This document shows positions 18,980-26,163 of a stretch of 64,000 nucleotides of DNA, one piece after another. The DNA comes from Alkalilimnicola sp. S0819. GTDB taxonomy: Bacteria; Pseudomonadota; Gammaproteobacteria; Nitrococcales; WHIW01. The position numbers and the translations under genes were made by a program. Position 1 is the first letter of the stretch. Every line of letters begins with the position of its first letter. The stretch spans positions 62,001 through 126,000 of the forward strand of contig NZ_WHIW01000008.1 of the NCBI RefSeq assembly GCF_009295635.1, read 5' to 3'. The notes under the pieces were generated by a model, which had not been told where the DNA came from, made no database searches, and saw only the letters and a program-made list of their open reading frames with translations.

Positions 18980-19705
18980 ATGTCGACCATGCTGTTCTAC
19001 AACAAGATCGTCCCACTCAACGCCGAGCAACACGGCAAGCTCAAGCTGCGCCAGAGCGAGGGCGACGCCGGCTTCGCCGCCAGGGCCAACTGGGTGCCGC
19101 TGGCGGGTACCGAGTTCTTCCAGGCCAGCCGGGACTTCCCCGTCATCTTCTCGGGGCAGGGCGAGGACCTGGTGCCGGTGGCCCTGCTGGGGCTGAGCGA
19201 GCGGCAGAACCTGTTCATCGACAAGAAGGGGCATTGGGAGGCGGGCGTCTATGTGCCGGCCTTCGTGCGCCGTTACCCCTTCGTGCTGGCCCATGGCGAG
19301 GAGGGCGAGACCAGCGAACAGCTGACCGTGTGCATCGACGAGAGCTGGAAGGGCTTCAACGACAAGGACGGCCAGGCGCTGTTCAAGGACGGCGAGCAGA
19401 GCGATTTCCTCACGGAGATCGTCGAGTTCCTGCAGCTCTTCCACGGCGAAATGCTGCGCACCCGCCGCTTCACCGCGCGGCTGCGGGAGCTGGATCTGCT
19501 GGTGCGCAAGGACCTGCAGTTGCAGGACGCCCGGGGCCGCAGCTATATCATCCAGGACTTCCAGGTGGTGGACGAGGAGCGATTGGACGGGCTGGAAGAC
19601 GCCCAGTTGATTGAGCTGCAACGCAGCGGCTTTCTGGCCTGGATCCACGCCCATCTGATCTCCCTGGGCAATACCACCCGTTTGCAGCGCCGCCTGCCCG
19701 CCTGA
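18980..19705 (+). CDS. SapC-family protein
   Basis: The 241-residue soluble protein starts MSTMLFYNKIVPLN at an ATG preceded by AGGGAAA. It has features of the SapC family (named after a Caulobacter S-layer-associated protein): an N-terminal stretch around NWVPLAGTEFF, a PVIFSG segment, the RYPFVLA core (about residues 86-92), a CIDE motif and a long C-terminal half ending near a LxxIHAHLISLGN stretch. I see no signal peptide or membrane segment, so it is probably cytoplasmic. Its molecular function is not established. It follows the transporter by 46 bases on the same strand and a hairpin comes next, so it looks like the last gene of the secretion operon. That placement suggests a role in production or handling of the giant exoprotein, which is inference. 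Confidence 0.8.
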   Translation: MSTMLFYNKIVPLNAEQHGKLKLRQSEGDAGFAARANWVPLAGTEFFQASRDFPVIFSGQGEDLVPVALLGLSERQNLFIDKKGHWEAGVYVPAFVRRYPFVLAHGEEGETSEQLTVCIDESWKGFNDKDGQALFKDGEQSDFLTEIVEFLQLFHGEMLRTRRFTARLRELDLLVRKDLQLQDARGRSYIIQDFQVVDEERLDGLEDAQLIELQRSGFLAWIHAHLISLGNTTRLQRRLPA

Positions 19706-19713
19706 CTCGATAC

Positions 19714-19735
19714 GCCCCGGCCGTCGGGCCGGGGC
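19714..19735 (+). terminator. Hairpin after the SapC-like gene
   Basis: A perfect 9-bp stem (GCCCCGGCC / GGCCGGGGC) with a 4-base loop begins 9 bases after the stop codon. No T-run follows, so intrinsic termination is uncertain, though position fits the end of the secretion operon. Confidence 0.5.
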
Positions 19736-19777
19736 GCGCCTGCCGCGCCTCGCGTTCGAACGCTTCCTTGATCCGGC

Positions 19778-19805
19778 TCAAGACGTCCCGTCCCCTGGCC
19801 GATAA
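19778..19805 (+). promoter_or_regulatory. Sigma-28 (FliA) flagellar-class promoter for the chemoreceptor gene
   Basis: The -10 element GCCGATAA at 19798-19805 matches the sigma-28 consensus exactly. A -35-like TCAAG begins at 19778, so the TCAA-to-GCCGATAA spacing is 16 bases against the usual 15. The predicted start is about 50 bases before the chemoreceptor ATG. This places the gene in a late flagellar regulon and implies a motile organism. Confidence 0.7.
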
Positions 19806-19862
19806 GCTTGGCAGTCGTTGTCCAAGAGGCCGGCGCGCCCCATCCGCGCCGGAGGAGTCTGC

Positions 19863-21437
19863 ATGCGCGTCAATCTGCCAGTGACCGGCCGCGAGCGGCC
19901 AGTACCGCCTGAAGCCCGGCTGATCAGCACCACCACCCGCAAGGGCGTGATCACCTACGTCAACGAAGCGTTCTGCCAGGTGGCGGGTTACCGTCCGTCG
20001 GAGCTGCTGGGCCAGGCCCACAACGTCATCCGTCACCCGGACATGCCCGCGCCGGTGTTCCGGAATCTCTGGGATACCCTCAAGGCCGGGCGGCCCTGGA
20101 TGGGGGTGGTGAAGAACCGCTGCAAGAACGGCGATTACTATTGGGTGAGCGCCTATGTCTCGCCCCTGTTCGAGCACGGGGAGTGGGTGGGATATCAGTC
20201 CGTTCGCACCCGGGCCAGCGCCGAGCAGATTGCCCGGGCGCAGAAGCTCTACGCGAAGATACGCCGCCGAGACCGCCTGCCCCGGCGGCTGCTCAGCGGA
20301 ACCCGCCAGCGGGTGGCGCTCGCCATGGCCATCGCCGCGTTCGGCGGCGCCGCCCTGACGGGGCTGGCGGAGCAGGCGGGCTGGAGCAGCGCCGCATCGC
20401 TTGCGGCCGTGTCGGGGCTGGCGTTGCTCGCCGGCGGTGTGGGCTACGGCCTCACCCGGCACCTGCAGGCCCTCAAGGCCCATGCTCAGCGCATCTTCGA
20501 GAATTCGGTGGGTAGCTACGTCTATGGCAATGGCTACGACGAGGCGGCGGCGGCGGAGCTGGCGCTGGCCATGCAGAACTCCCGCAACAACACCCTGTTG
20601 GGGCGTATCGAGGACTTCAGCGCCCAGCTGCTGGAGAGCTCCCGCGGCGTGGAGCAGGCCTCGGTGAAGACCGAGCAGGCCATCGGCGCCCAGCGCGGCG
20701 ACATCGAGCAGGTGGCCGCGGCCATCAACGAGATGAACGCCGCCGCCCAGGAGATTTCCCGCAACACCACCGTGGCCAGCGAGGCCGCCGGCGAAGGGGC
20801 CGACGAGGCCGAATCGGGCCGCGGGGTGATCGCCGAATCCACCCGGGCCATGCAGAGCCTGGCCTCCGAGGTGCAGCAGGCCGCCGAGGTGATCCAGCGG
20901 CTGCGCGCCGAAAGCGAAGGCATACGCGGCATTGTCGATGCCATCAACGCCATCACCGAACAGACCAATCTGCTGGCGCTGAACGCGGCCATCGAAGCGG
21001 CCCGGGCGGGTGATGCGGGGCGCGGCTTTGCCGTGGTGGCCGACGAGGTGCGCACCCTGGCAAGCCGCGCCGGCGAGTCGGCCACCGAGATCGGCGAGGT
21101 GGTCAACCGCCTGCAGCAGCAGGCCGGCGAAGCCAGTGGCGTGATGGAGCGCGGTCAGCAATCCGCCCGGCAGGTCGCGGACCACGCCGAGCGAGTGGCG
21201 ACGGCCATCGACGGGGTGAGCCGCGCTGTGCAGCGGATCCACGAGATGAATGCGCAGGTGGCCAGCGCCGCCGAGGAGCAGACTGCTGTTTCCGAGGAGA
21301 TCAACCGCAATATCCTGCAAGTCAGCGACCGGGTGGCGGATACGGCCACGGCCGCCGAAGATACCCGGCGCACCGGTGAGACGCTGGTGAAGATGGTGGA
21401 CGAGCTGCGGGGCCTATTGCGACAGTTTTCGGCCTGA
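19863..21437 (+). CDS. Aer-like PAS-domain methyl-accepting chemotaxis protein
   Basis: The 524-residue receptor starts at the ATG at 19863, with GGAGGAG at 19851-19857; a TTG at 19818 is in frame but unsupported. An N-terminal PAS domain (about 15-115) carries the NVIRHPDMP motif typical of Aer-type redox or energy sensors, which usually bind FAD. There is no periplasmic sensor domain: two hydrophobic segments (about 145-165 and 170-190) form a membrane hairpin. The cytoplasmic signalling domain (about 230-520) contains the conserved hairpin tip [19 protein letters not shown] and [12 protein letters not shown], which contact CheA/CheW. It should signal internal energy or redox state to the flagellar motor. 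An upstream sigma-28 promoter supports this. The exact ligand is unknown. Confidence 0.92.
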   Translation: MRVNLPVTGRERPVPPEARLISTTTRKGVITYVNEAFCQVAGYRPSELLGQAHNVIRHPDMPAPVFRNLWDTLKAGRPWMGVVKNRCKNGDYYWVSAYVSPLFEHGEWVGYQSVRTRASAEQIARAQKLYAKIRRRDRLPRRLLSGTRQRVALAMAIAAFGGAALTGLAEQAGWSSAASLAAVSGLALLAGGVGYGLTRHLQALKAHAQRIFENSVGSYVYGNGYDEAAAAELALAMQNSRNNTLLGRIEDFSAQLLESSRGVEQASVKTEQAIGAQRGDIEQVAAAINEMNAAAQEISRNTTVASEAAGEGADEAESGRGVIAESTRAMQSLASEVQQAAEVIQRLRAESEGIRGIVDAINAITEQTNLLALNAAIEAARAGDAGRGFAVVADEVRTLASRAGESATEIGEVVNRLQQQAGEASGVMERGQQSARQVADHAERVATAIDGVSRAVQRIHEMNAQVASAAEEQTAVSEEINRNILQVSDRVADTATAAEDTRRTGETLVKMVDELRGLLRQFSA

Positions 21438-21530
21438 GGAGCCTGTCCAGCTGCAGGGAGGGTGCAAGGCGTTGATGGGCACGGGATGAGCCGAAAGCAG
21501 GGCAGGGCTCGCCAGCGAGCGAAACCGGAC

Positions 21531-21720
21531 ATGAGCGCCGGCTACCCTGGGCCGCTGCGTTGGCAAGCGCGTGTGCTGGGCTGGCTGGACGGCCCCTGGG
21601 CGATGCCGGGCCTGTTCCTGTTCTCGCTGCTAGAGCAGTATGGCCATGTCGGTGCCTACGCGCGTTACAGCGAACTGTTCGAAGGCCAGGGATTCTGGGT
21701 CGATTCCGCGCGCCGTATCA
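21531..21720 (+). pseudogene. Possible remnant of a DedA/YqaA-type membrane protein
   Basis: A short open frame from the ATG at 21531 reads PLRWQARVLGWLDGPWAMPG, then LFLFSLLEQYGHVGAYARYS, then ELFEGQGFWV, before running into the mgtE 3' end on the opposite strand. In YqaA-type DedA proteins a segment like APW-LGxLSFxES starts the first membrane domain, and a YGxxxxYxxxxxxFxxxGFWxVF segment occurs some 60 residues later. Here the two sit directly next to each other and nothing follows, as if the middle and the C-terminus were deleted. No convincing ribosome site is visible. This comparison is from memory; chance coding-like sequence in GC-rich DNA is the alternative. Confidence 0.35.
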
Positions 21721-23076
21721 CAACAGGAAAATCGTCGCCAGGCCCAGGAACGCCATGAAGCCTATCACGTCGGTGACCGTGGTGAGCATCATGCCCCCGG
21801 CGAGAGCCGGGTCAACGCCCACCTTGCGCAGGAACAACGGAATGATGCTGCCGGCGAAGGCGCCGAAGAAAAGGTTGATGACCATGGCGCAGCCGATAAT
21901 GAGCCCGATGCGCGGGTTGTGGAACCAGGTGGCCGCCACCGCGCCGATGACGGCGGCCCAGAGCATTCCGTTGAGTACCCCCACCGCGGTTTCCCGCAGT
22001 ATCAGCGAGCGCGCGTTCGCGGAGCCGATCTGGCCCAGGGCGAGTCCTCGTATTACCACGGTGAGTGTCTGCTGCCCGGCGATTCCGCCCATGCTCGCGA
22101 CGATGGGCATGAGCACAGCGAGCGCGACGATCTGCTGAATGGTGGCTTCGAAGATGTTGACCACCGAGGCGGCGGTCAGCGCGGAGATCAGGCTTATCCC
22201 CAGCCACACGGCCCGGCGCCGGGCGTTGGTGAATATCGGCGCGAACATGTCGGTTTCTTCATCCAGACCCGCCATGTGCATGAGTGAACGCTCGGCTTCG
22301 TCACGAATGACGTCCACCACGTCATCAATGGTGATTCGCCCGAGCAATTGCCCCTGCTCATCCACCACCGGTGCCGAGACCAGGTCGCGGTCCTGGAAGA
22401 GCTTGGCGACTTCCGTGGCGGAACTGTCCGCCTGGATGGGCTCCAGGCTCGCATCCAGTACCTTGGCCACGCTCAGGTTCGGGTCGTTGGTGAGCAGCTG
22501 GGAGAGCGGCAGGATGCCCACGTAGCGGTCGTAGCGGTTGACCACGATCAGCTTGTCGGTGAGCTCCGGGATCTCGCCGCGCAGGCGCAGATAGCGCAGC
22601 ACCACGTCCAGGCTCACGTCGGCCCGCACCGTGATGGTGTCGGTGTTCATCAGGCCGCCGGCGCTGTCCTCGGGGTAGGACATCACCGCTTCCAGGCGCT
22701 GGCGGTTCTGCTTGTCCATGGACTGCAGGACTTCGCCGATCAGGGTCGCCGGCAGGTCCTGGAGGAAGTCCGCCAGGTCGTCCATGTCCATGCCTTCGGT
22801 GGCGGCGATCAACTCCTTGGGATCCATATCGCCGATGATCACGTTGCGCAGGTCGTCGTTGACGTGCAGCAACACCTCGCCGTCGTACTCCGGATCCACC
22901 AGCTCCCACAGCAGCTTGCGCTGGGCGGGGGGGAAGGATTCCAGCAGATGGGCGATCTCGGCCGGGTGCAGGGCATTGAGCATGGCCCGCGCGCGCTGCA
23001 CGGTGCCGCTCTCCAGAGCCTCGGCAAGGGCCTGGATGAGGCTCAGGGGCTTTTCCTGCTTGGCCGTTTGTTGCAT
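21718..23076 (-). CDS. mgtE: MgtE-family magnesium transporter
   Basis: The 452-residue protein has the full MgtE order: a cytoplasmic N-terminal helical domain (about 20-130, with HPAEIAHLLESFP), two CBS domains (about 135-260, starting YPEDSAGGLMNTD) that sense magnesium, a plug helix, and a C-terminal five-helix pore domain (about 285-452) with the GGIAGQQTLTVVIRGLA signature. It imports Mg2+ and closes when cytoplasmic Mg2+ binds the N-terminal and CBS domains. It lies 140 bases downstream of ptsH on the same strand, the position where many relatives have ptsI in between. I see no riboswitch in the short upstream gap. Confidence 0.95.
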   Translation of the reverse strand: MQQTAKQEKPLSLIQALAEALESGTVQRARAMLNALHPAEIAHLLESFPPAQRKLLWELVDPEYDGEVLLHVNDDLRNVIIGDMDPKELIAATEGMDMDDLADFLQDLPATLIGEVLQSMDKQNRQRLEAVMSYPEDSAGGLMNTDTITVRADVSLDVVLRYLRLRGEIPELTDKLIVVNRYDRYVGILPLSQLLTNDPNLSVAKVLDASLEPIQADSSATEVAKLFQDRDLVSAPVVDEQGQLLGRITIDDVVDVIRDEAERSLMHMAGLDEETDMFAPIFTNARRRAVWLGISLISALTAASVVNIFEATIQQIVALAVLMPIVASMGGIAGQQTLTVVIRGLALGQIGSANARSLILRETAVGVLNGMLWAAVIGAVAATWFHNPRIGLIIGCAMVINLFFGAFAGSIIPLFLRKVGVDPALAGGMMLTTVTDVIGFMAFLGLATIFLL

Positions 23077-23216
23077 GGCGCCCTCAATTTGCTCGGGGGT
23101 GGGCGAAGGACGGCCAATCTTAGTACACGGAGGCGGGTCGCTACCATCGTCTCCTTAAGTCCGCCTCGAGAGAAAGGTATGCGCGGCCGTGCGCCGCTTC
23201 CCTAGGGGGGAGGGGC

Positions 23217-23486
23217 TTACTCCGCCTCCTCGAAGCGCGAGGCCACCAGTTGCTCCAGGGCATCCAGGGCCTGTTCGGCGTCCTCGCCCTCGGCGCTCAG
23301 CTCCAGGCTGGTGCCGCGCCCGGCGGCGAGCATCATCACGCCCATGATGCTCTTGCCGTTGACGGTCTTCTCGCCCTTGCGCAGGCGGATGGCGGCGTCG
23401 AAGTTCGAGGCGGTGGCGACGAAGCGGGCCGCGGCCCGGGCGTGCAGGCCGAGTTTGTTGATGATGGTGATCTTGCGGCTGGGCAT
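23217..23486 (-). CDS. ptsH: Phosphocarrier protein HPr
   Basis: The 89-residue HPr accepts phosphate from enzyme I on His15 and passes it to EIIA proteins. His15 sits in NKLGLHARAA, and the regulatory Ser46 phosphorylated by HprK is in NGKSIMG; both are present. The ATG at 23486 follows GAGGAA at good spacing. It is the last gene of the rpoN-hpf-ptsN-hprK-rapZ-IIA run. The enzyme I gene that commonly follows it is not here. No sugar permease components accompany it, so it likely serves the regulatory nitrogen-type phosphotransfer chain with PtsN and the downstream IIA domain protein. Confidence 0.96.
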   Translation of the reverse strand: MPSRKITIINKLGLHARAAARFVATASNFDAAIRLRKGEKTVNGKSIMGVMMLAAGRGTSLELSAEGEDAEQALDALEQLVASRFEEAE

Positions 23487-23514
23487 GGTAGCTTGTTCCT
23501 CGGGCTGTGGGCGC

Positions 23515-23904
23515 TCAGCAATCGACCAGCAGCACGCCGTCCTGGCCGCCGGTGAGTGCCTTGTCGCGCAGGGCGCGCAGATCCAGCGTGGGGTAGTTGA
23601 GCACGCGCAGCAGCATGGGCAGGTTGATGCCCGTGACCACGGCGGTGCCCGGGAGCGCGCGCATGCGGCAGGCGATATTGCTGGGGGTGGAGCCGTAGGC
23701 GTCGGTGAGCAGCAGCACGCCATCTCCCTGCTCCAGTCGCTCCACCAGGGTGGCGGCCTGTGCGGTCATGTCGTCCGGGTCGGCGTCCTGGGGCACGGAC
23801 AGGCACTCGGCTCGCAAGGGGCACACGCCCAGGGTGCGCCGGGCGGTATCCAGCAGCGCGTCGCCGATACGGTCGTGGGTGATCAGCAGCAGGGCTACGC
23901 TCAT
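23515..23904 (-). CDS. PTS system mannose-type EIIA domain protein
   Basis: This 129-residue protein is a stand-alone EIIA of the mannose family. The phosphorylatable His10 follows the first strand (ALLLITHDRIG), and the TDAYGSTPSN loop typical of the fold is present. No IIB, IIC or IID partners are nearby, so it is more likely a regulatory phosphate acceptor than a sugar transporter part. The start overlaps the rapZ stop by 4 bases (ATGA), and ptsH follows 28 bases later, so the three are translated as one unit. Confidence 0.92.
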   Translation of the reverse strand: MSVALLLITHDRIGDALLDTARRTLGVCPLRAECLSVPQDADPDDMTAQAATLVERLEQGDGVLLLTDAYGSTPSNIACRMRALPGTAVVTGINLPMLLRVLNYPTLDLRALRDKALTGGQDGVLLVDC

Positions 23905-24755
23905 GTGAGCTCCCGATGGCGCAGGGTCACGCCCTCGCGCTGGCCTCTGAAGTGGCGGTGCATCTGCTCGGCCAACCACACCGAGCGGTGTTGGCCGCCG
24001 GTGCAGCCCACGGCGATGGTCAGATAACTGCGGTTCTCCCGCTCGAAGGCCGGTATCCACTGGTCGAGAAAGCCCTGCATCTGCTCCAGATAGGCTACCG
24101 CCTCGCCCTGGTTCTGCAGGTACTGCTCCACCGCCGCGTCACGCCCGGTGAGCGGGCGCAGGGCCGGCTCCCAGTGGGGGTTGGGCAGGCAGCGGGCGTC
24201 GAAGACGAAATCCGCGTCGGTGGGCACGCCGTGCTTGTAGCCGAAGGACTGGATCAGCAGCGAGAGGCTGCGCTTGCCCAGCTGCATGCGCTCGCGCACC
24301 AGTTCGCGCAACTGGTGCACATTGGTGGCGGTGGTGTCCACGGTGAGATCGGCCCGCGCGAGGATCGGGGCGAGCAGTTCCCGCTCCCGGGCGATGGCCT
24401 CGGCAAGGGTGCGCTCGGGGCCGCTCAGCGGATGCTTGCGGCGGGTCTCCTTGAAGCGCTTGAGCAGGGTATCGTCGTCGGCGGTGAGAAAGAGAATCCG
24501 GCTGTGGATCTGCTGGGCTTCCAGCTCCTGGAGGATCTGTGCGAAGCGCGCCAGGTCTTCGGGACGGTTGCGCGCGTCTATGCCTACCGCGTAGCGCACC
24601 TCCTCGGTCATGCCGGTGTCGGTGATGTGCCGGCCGAAGGCGCCCAGCAGGCCCACGTGCAGATTGTCGATGCAGTAATAGCCCAGGTCTTCCAGGGTGT
24701 GCAGGGCGACAGTCTTGCCCGAACCCGACAGGCCACTGATGATAACCAGTTTCAT
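23901..24755 (-). CDS. rapZ: RNase adapter protein RapZ (YvcJ family nucleotide-binding protein)
   Basis: The 284-residue protein begins with a P-loop, GLSGSGKT at residues 8-15, and has the family's YYCIDNLHVGLL segment and the C-terminal CTGGQHRSVWLAE motif. In enterobacteria RapZ guides RNase E to the small RNA GlmZ and so tunes glucosamine-6-phosphate synthesis; in other lineages its target is less clear. Length and domain order are normal. It starts 16 bases after the hprK stop. Linkage to PTS-Ntr genes is the standard arrangement. Confidence 0.96.
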   Translation of the reverse strand: MKLVIISGLSGSGKTVALHTLEDLGYYCIDNLHVGLLGAFGRHITDTGMTEEVRYAVGIDARNRPEDLARFAQILQELEAQQIHSRILFLTADDDTLLKRFKETRRKHPLSGPERTLAEAIARERELLAPILARADLTVDTTATNVHQLRELVRERMQLGKRSLSLLIQSFGYKHGVPTDADFVFDARCLPNPHWEPALRPLTGRDAAVEQYLQNQGEAVAYLEQMQGFLDQWIPAFERENRSYLTIAVGCTGGQHRSVWLAEQMHRHFRGQREGVTLRHRELT

Positions 24756-24771
24756 GGGCAGGCCCCCGTGC

Positions 24772-25281
24772 TCAACAGCTCAATGGGCGGACAGTGGGCG
24801 GGGACAGGCCGCGCGTTGCGGTTTCCACCAGCAGTGCCAGCGGTCGTCCGGGGCTGACCGGCAGTTGCAGGCAAGGCAGGCTTTGGCCCAGGTAGGCCCG
24901 TTCGCAGTGGCGCGGTTCCAGTCGCGGCCAGTCGGCATAGTCCGCCGGTGAGGCTTTCAGTAATTCGATTTCCAGGGCGATGCTCGTTTCGGCCAGCCAG
25001 GCGCCGGGACCGAACAGGCGTGTCACCTCCAGCAGGCCCAGGCCGCGCACCTCCAACAGGCCGCGCAGCGCCTCGGGGCTGCGTCCGCGGGGGGCGCCAG
25101 GGGCCGGGTACAGTTCCACCGCGTCATCGGCCACCAGCCGATGGCCGCGTTCGATCAGCTGCAGGGCGGTCTCGCTCTTGCCCACGCCGCTCTCGCCGGT
25201 GAGCAGCACGCCCCGCCCATCCAGCGACAGCAGGACGCCGGGAATGGTCTGTACTTCGGGGCTCGTGGGGCGGATGGGCAT
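24772..25281 (-). CDS. hprK: N-terminally truncated HPr kinase/phosphorylase
   Basis: This is an HprK C-terminal kinase domain only: 169 residues against about 310-320 for full-length proteobacterial HprK. The P-loop GESGVGKS (29-36), the RLVADD segment and the family signature EVRGLGLLEVTRLFG are intact, so HPr Ser46 phosphorylation chemistry looks possible. The N-terminal domain is absent: ptsN ends 8 bases upstream. The His that normally precedes Gly-Val-Leu just before the P-loop strand (His138 in Lactobacillus casei numbering, from memory) is Pro14 here, in TIPGVLL. The ATG at 25281 is the best start although no clear ribosome site is seen. Alphaproteobacterial HprK is similarly short, but it keeps that His. 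Phosphorylase activity or regulation may be altered. Confidence 0.9.
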   Translation of the reverse strand: MPIRPTSPEVQTIPGVLLSLDGRGVLLTGESGVGKSETALQLIERGHRLVADDAVELYPAPGAPRGRSPEALRGLLEVRGLGLLEVTRLFGPGAWLAETSIALEIELLKASPADYADWPRLEPRHCERAYLGQSLPCLQLPVSPGRPLALLVETATRGLSPPTVRPLSC

Positions 25282-25289
25282 GTCTGTGT

Positions 25290-25760
25290 TCAGGACGGGT
25301 TCCGGGTGGCCTGCCAGTCCAGCAGCATCTGATGGATCTGTTCGGGCGTTTCCGCGCCGCGCAGGCGCTCGCACAGCGTCTGGTCGCTGAACAGCTCCGC
25401 CAGGCTGGAGAGGATCTGCAGGTGCTCGTCGGTGAAGTGCTCCGGAACCACCAGGGCAAACATCAGGTCCACGGGTTGCTTGTCGAAGGCGTCGAAGTCC
25501 ACGCCGCTCTGCAACTTGATGAAGGCGCCCAGCGCCTCGCTGCTGCCCTCGATGCGGGCGTGAGGCAGGGCGACTCCGCGGCCGAGGCCGGTGCTGCCCA
25601 GCCGCTCCCGGCTGATCAGTTTTTCGAACACCGTGTTCGCGGACAGGGTGTCGGCGTTCCGGGTAAGCAGTTCGCTGAGTGTCTCCAGGGAGCGTTTCTT
25701 GCTGGCCAGGTCCGCATCGACGGCGATGCGTTCGAGGCTGATCAGATCGACGATGTTCAT
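25290..25760 (-). CDS. ptsN: Nitrogen-regulatory EIIA(Ntr) protein PtsN
   Basis: The 156-residue protein is a fructose/mannitol-type EIIA domain. The active His67 lies in GRGVALPHARI. It receives phosphate from HPr or NPr and, by its phosphorylation state, regulates potassium transport, nitrogen metabolism and envelope functions in other proteobacteria. It lies directly before hprK (8-base gap), with a strong hairpin separating it from hpf upstream. Length and motifs are typical. Confidence 0.95.
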   Translation of the reverse strand: MNIVDLISLERIAVDADLASKKRSLETLSELLTRNADTLSANTVFEKLISRERLGSTGLGRGVALPHARIEGSSEALGAFIKLQSGVDFDAFDKQPVDLMFALVVPEHFTDEHLQILSSLAELFSDQTLCERLRGAETPEQIHQMLLDWQATRNPS

Positions 25761-25783
25761 TTTTTCTAGCGCGCCTATGGAAG

Positions 25784-25811
25784 CGGGGCGGCCCGTTTTG
25801 GGGCCGCCCCG
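25784..25811 (-). terminator. Intercistronic hairpin between hpf and ptsN
   Basis: An 11-bp perfect stem (arms 25784-25794 and 25801-25811, GC-rich) with loop GTTTTG on the plus strand, CAAAAC in the transcript, separates hpf from ptsN. It starts 6 bases after the hpf stop. There is no T-run after it on either strand, so it may be a partial terminator or an RNA-stability element that gives hpf more transcript than the downstream PTS genes. Confidence 0.5.
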
Positions 25812-25817
25812 ACTGCG

Positions 25818-26144
25818 TTACTCGAGCGCTGCCTTCTGGGCGGCGCCTTCGCGACGGTGGTGATCGGTGAGTTTTTCCTTGTGCTTGACGACCTGCCGGT
25901 CGAGCTTGTCGATCAGCGCGTCGATGGCGGCATACATGTCCTCGTGGGTGGCTTCGGCGTGAATGCGGGCCCCACTGAGTAGCATGGTGGCTTCGGCCTT
26001 CTGGTCCAACTTTTCCACCGTGAGAATGACGTGCACATCCACCACGTTGTCGAAGTGACGCTCCAGGCGGTCGAGTTTGTCCTTGACGTAGCTGCGGAGC
26101 GCCTCGGTGATGTCCACGTGATGGCCGGTGACGTTGATCTGCAT
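25818..26144 (-). CDS. hpf: Ribosome hibernation promoting factor (short HPF)
   Basis: The 108-residue HPF/YfiA-family protein begins MQINVTGHHVDITEAL, preceded by a strong AAAGGAGG site, which decides the start at 26144. It lacks the C-terminal dimerisation domain of long HPF, so it belongs to the short gammaproteobacterial class that works with RMF to form 100S ribosomes in stationary phase. It lies 19 bases after rpoN, the usual order. Confidence 0.95.
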   Translation of the reverse strand: MQINVTGHHVDITEALRSYVKDKLDRLERHFDNVVDVHVILTVEKLDQKAEATMLLSGARIHAEATHEDMYAAIDALIDKLDRQVVKHKEKLTDHHRREGAAQKAALE

Positions 26145-26163
26145 ACCGCCTCCTTTGGGGTAT

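Noticed and set aside
1-19735. The secretion locus as a recently acquired genomic island
   Set aside because: I see no tRNA, integrase, transposase or direct repeats at its visible end, and GC content looks similar to the core genes; its left border is outside the window.
19548-21320. 590-codon minus-strand frame opposite the chemoreceptor
   Set aside because: Shadow frame with no recognisable domain; the plus-strand PAS and MCP motifs are unambiguous.
23077-23216. Possible magnesium riboswitch upstream of mgtE
   Set aside because: The gap is only 140 bases and I see no M-box or ydaO-type core.
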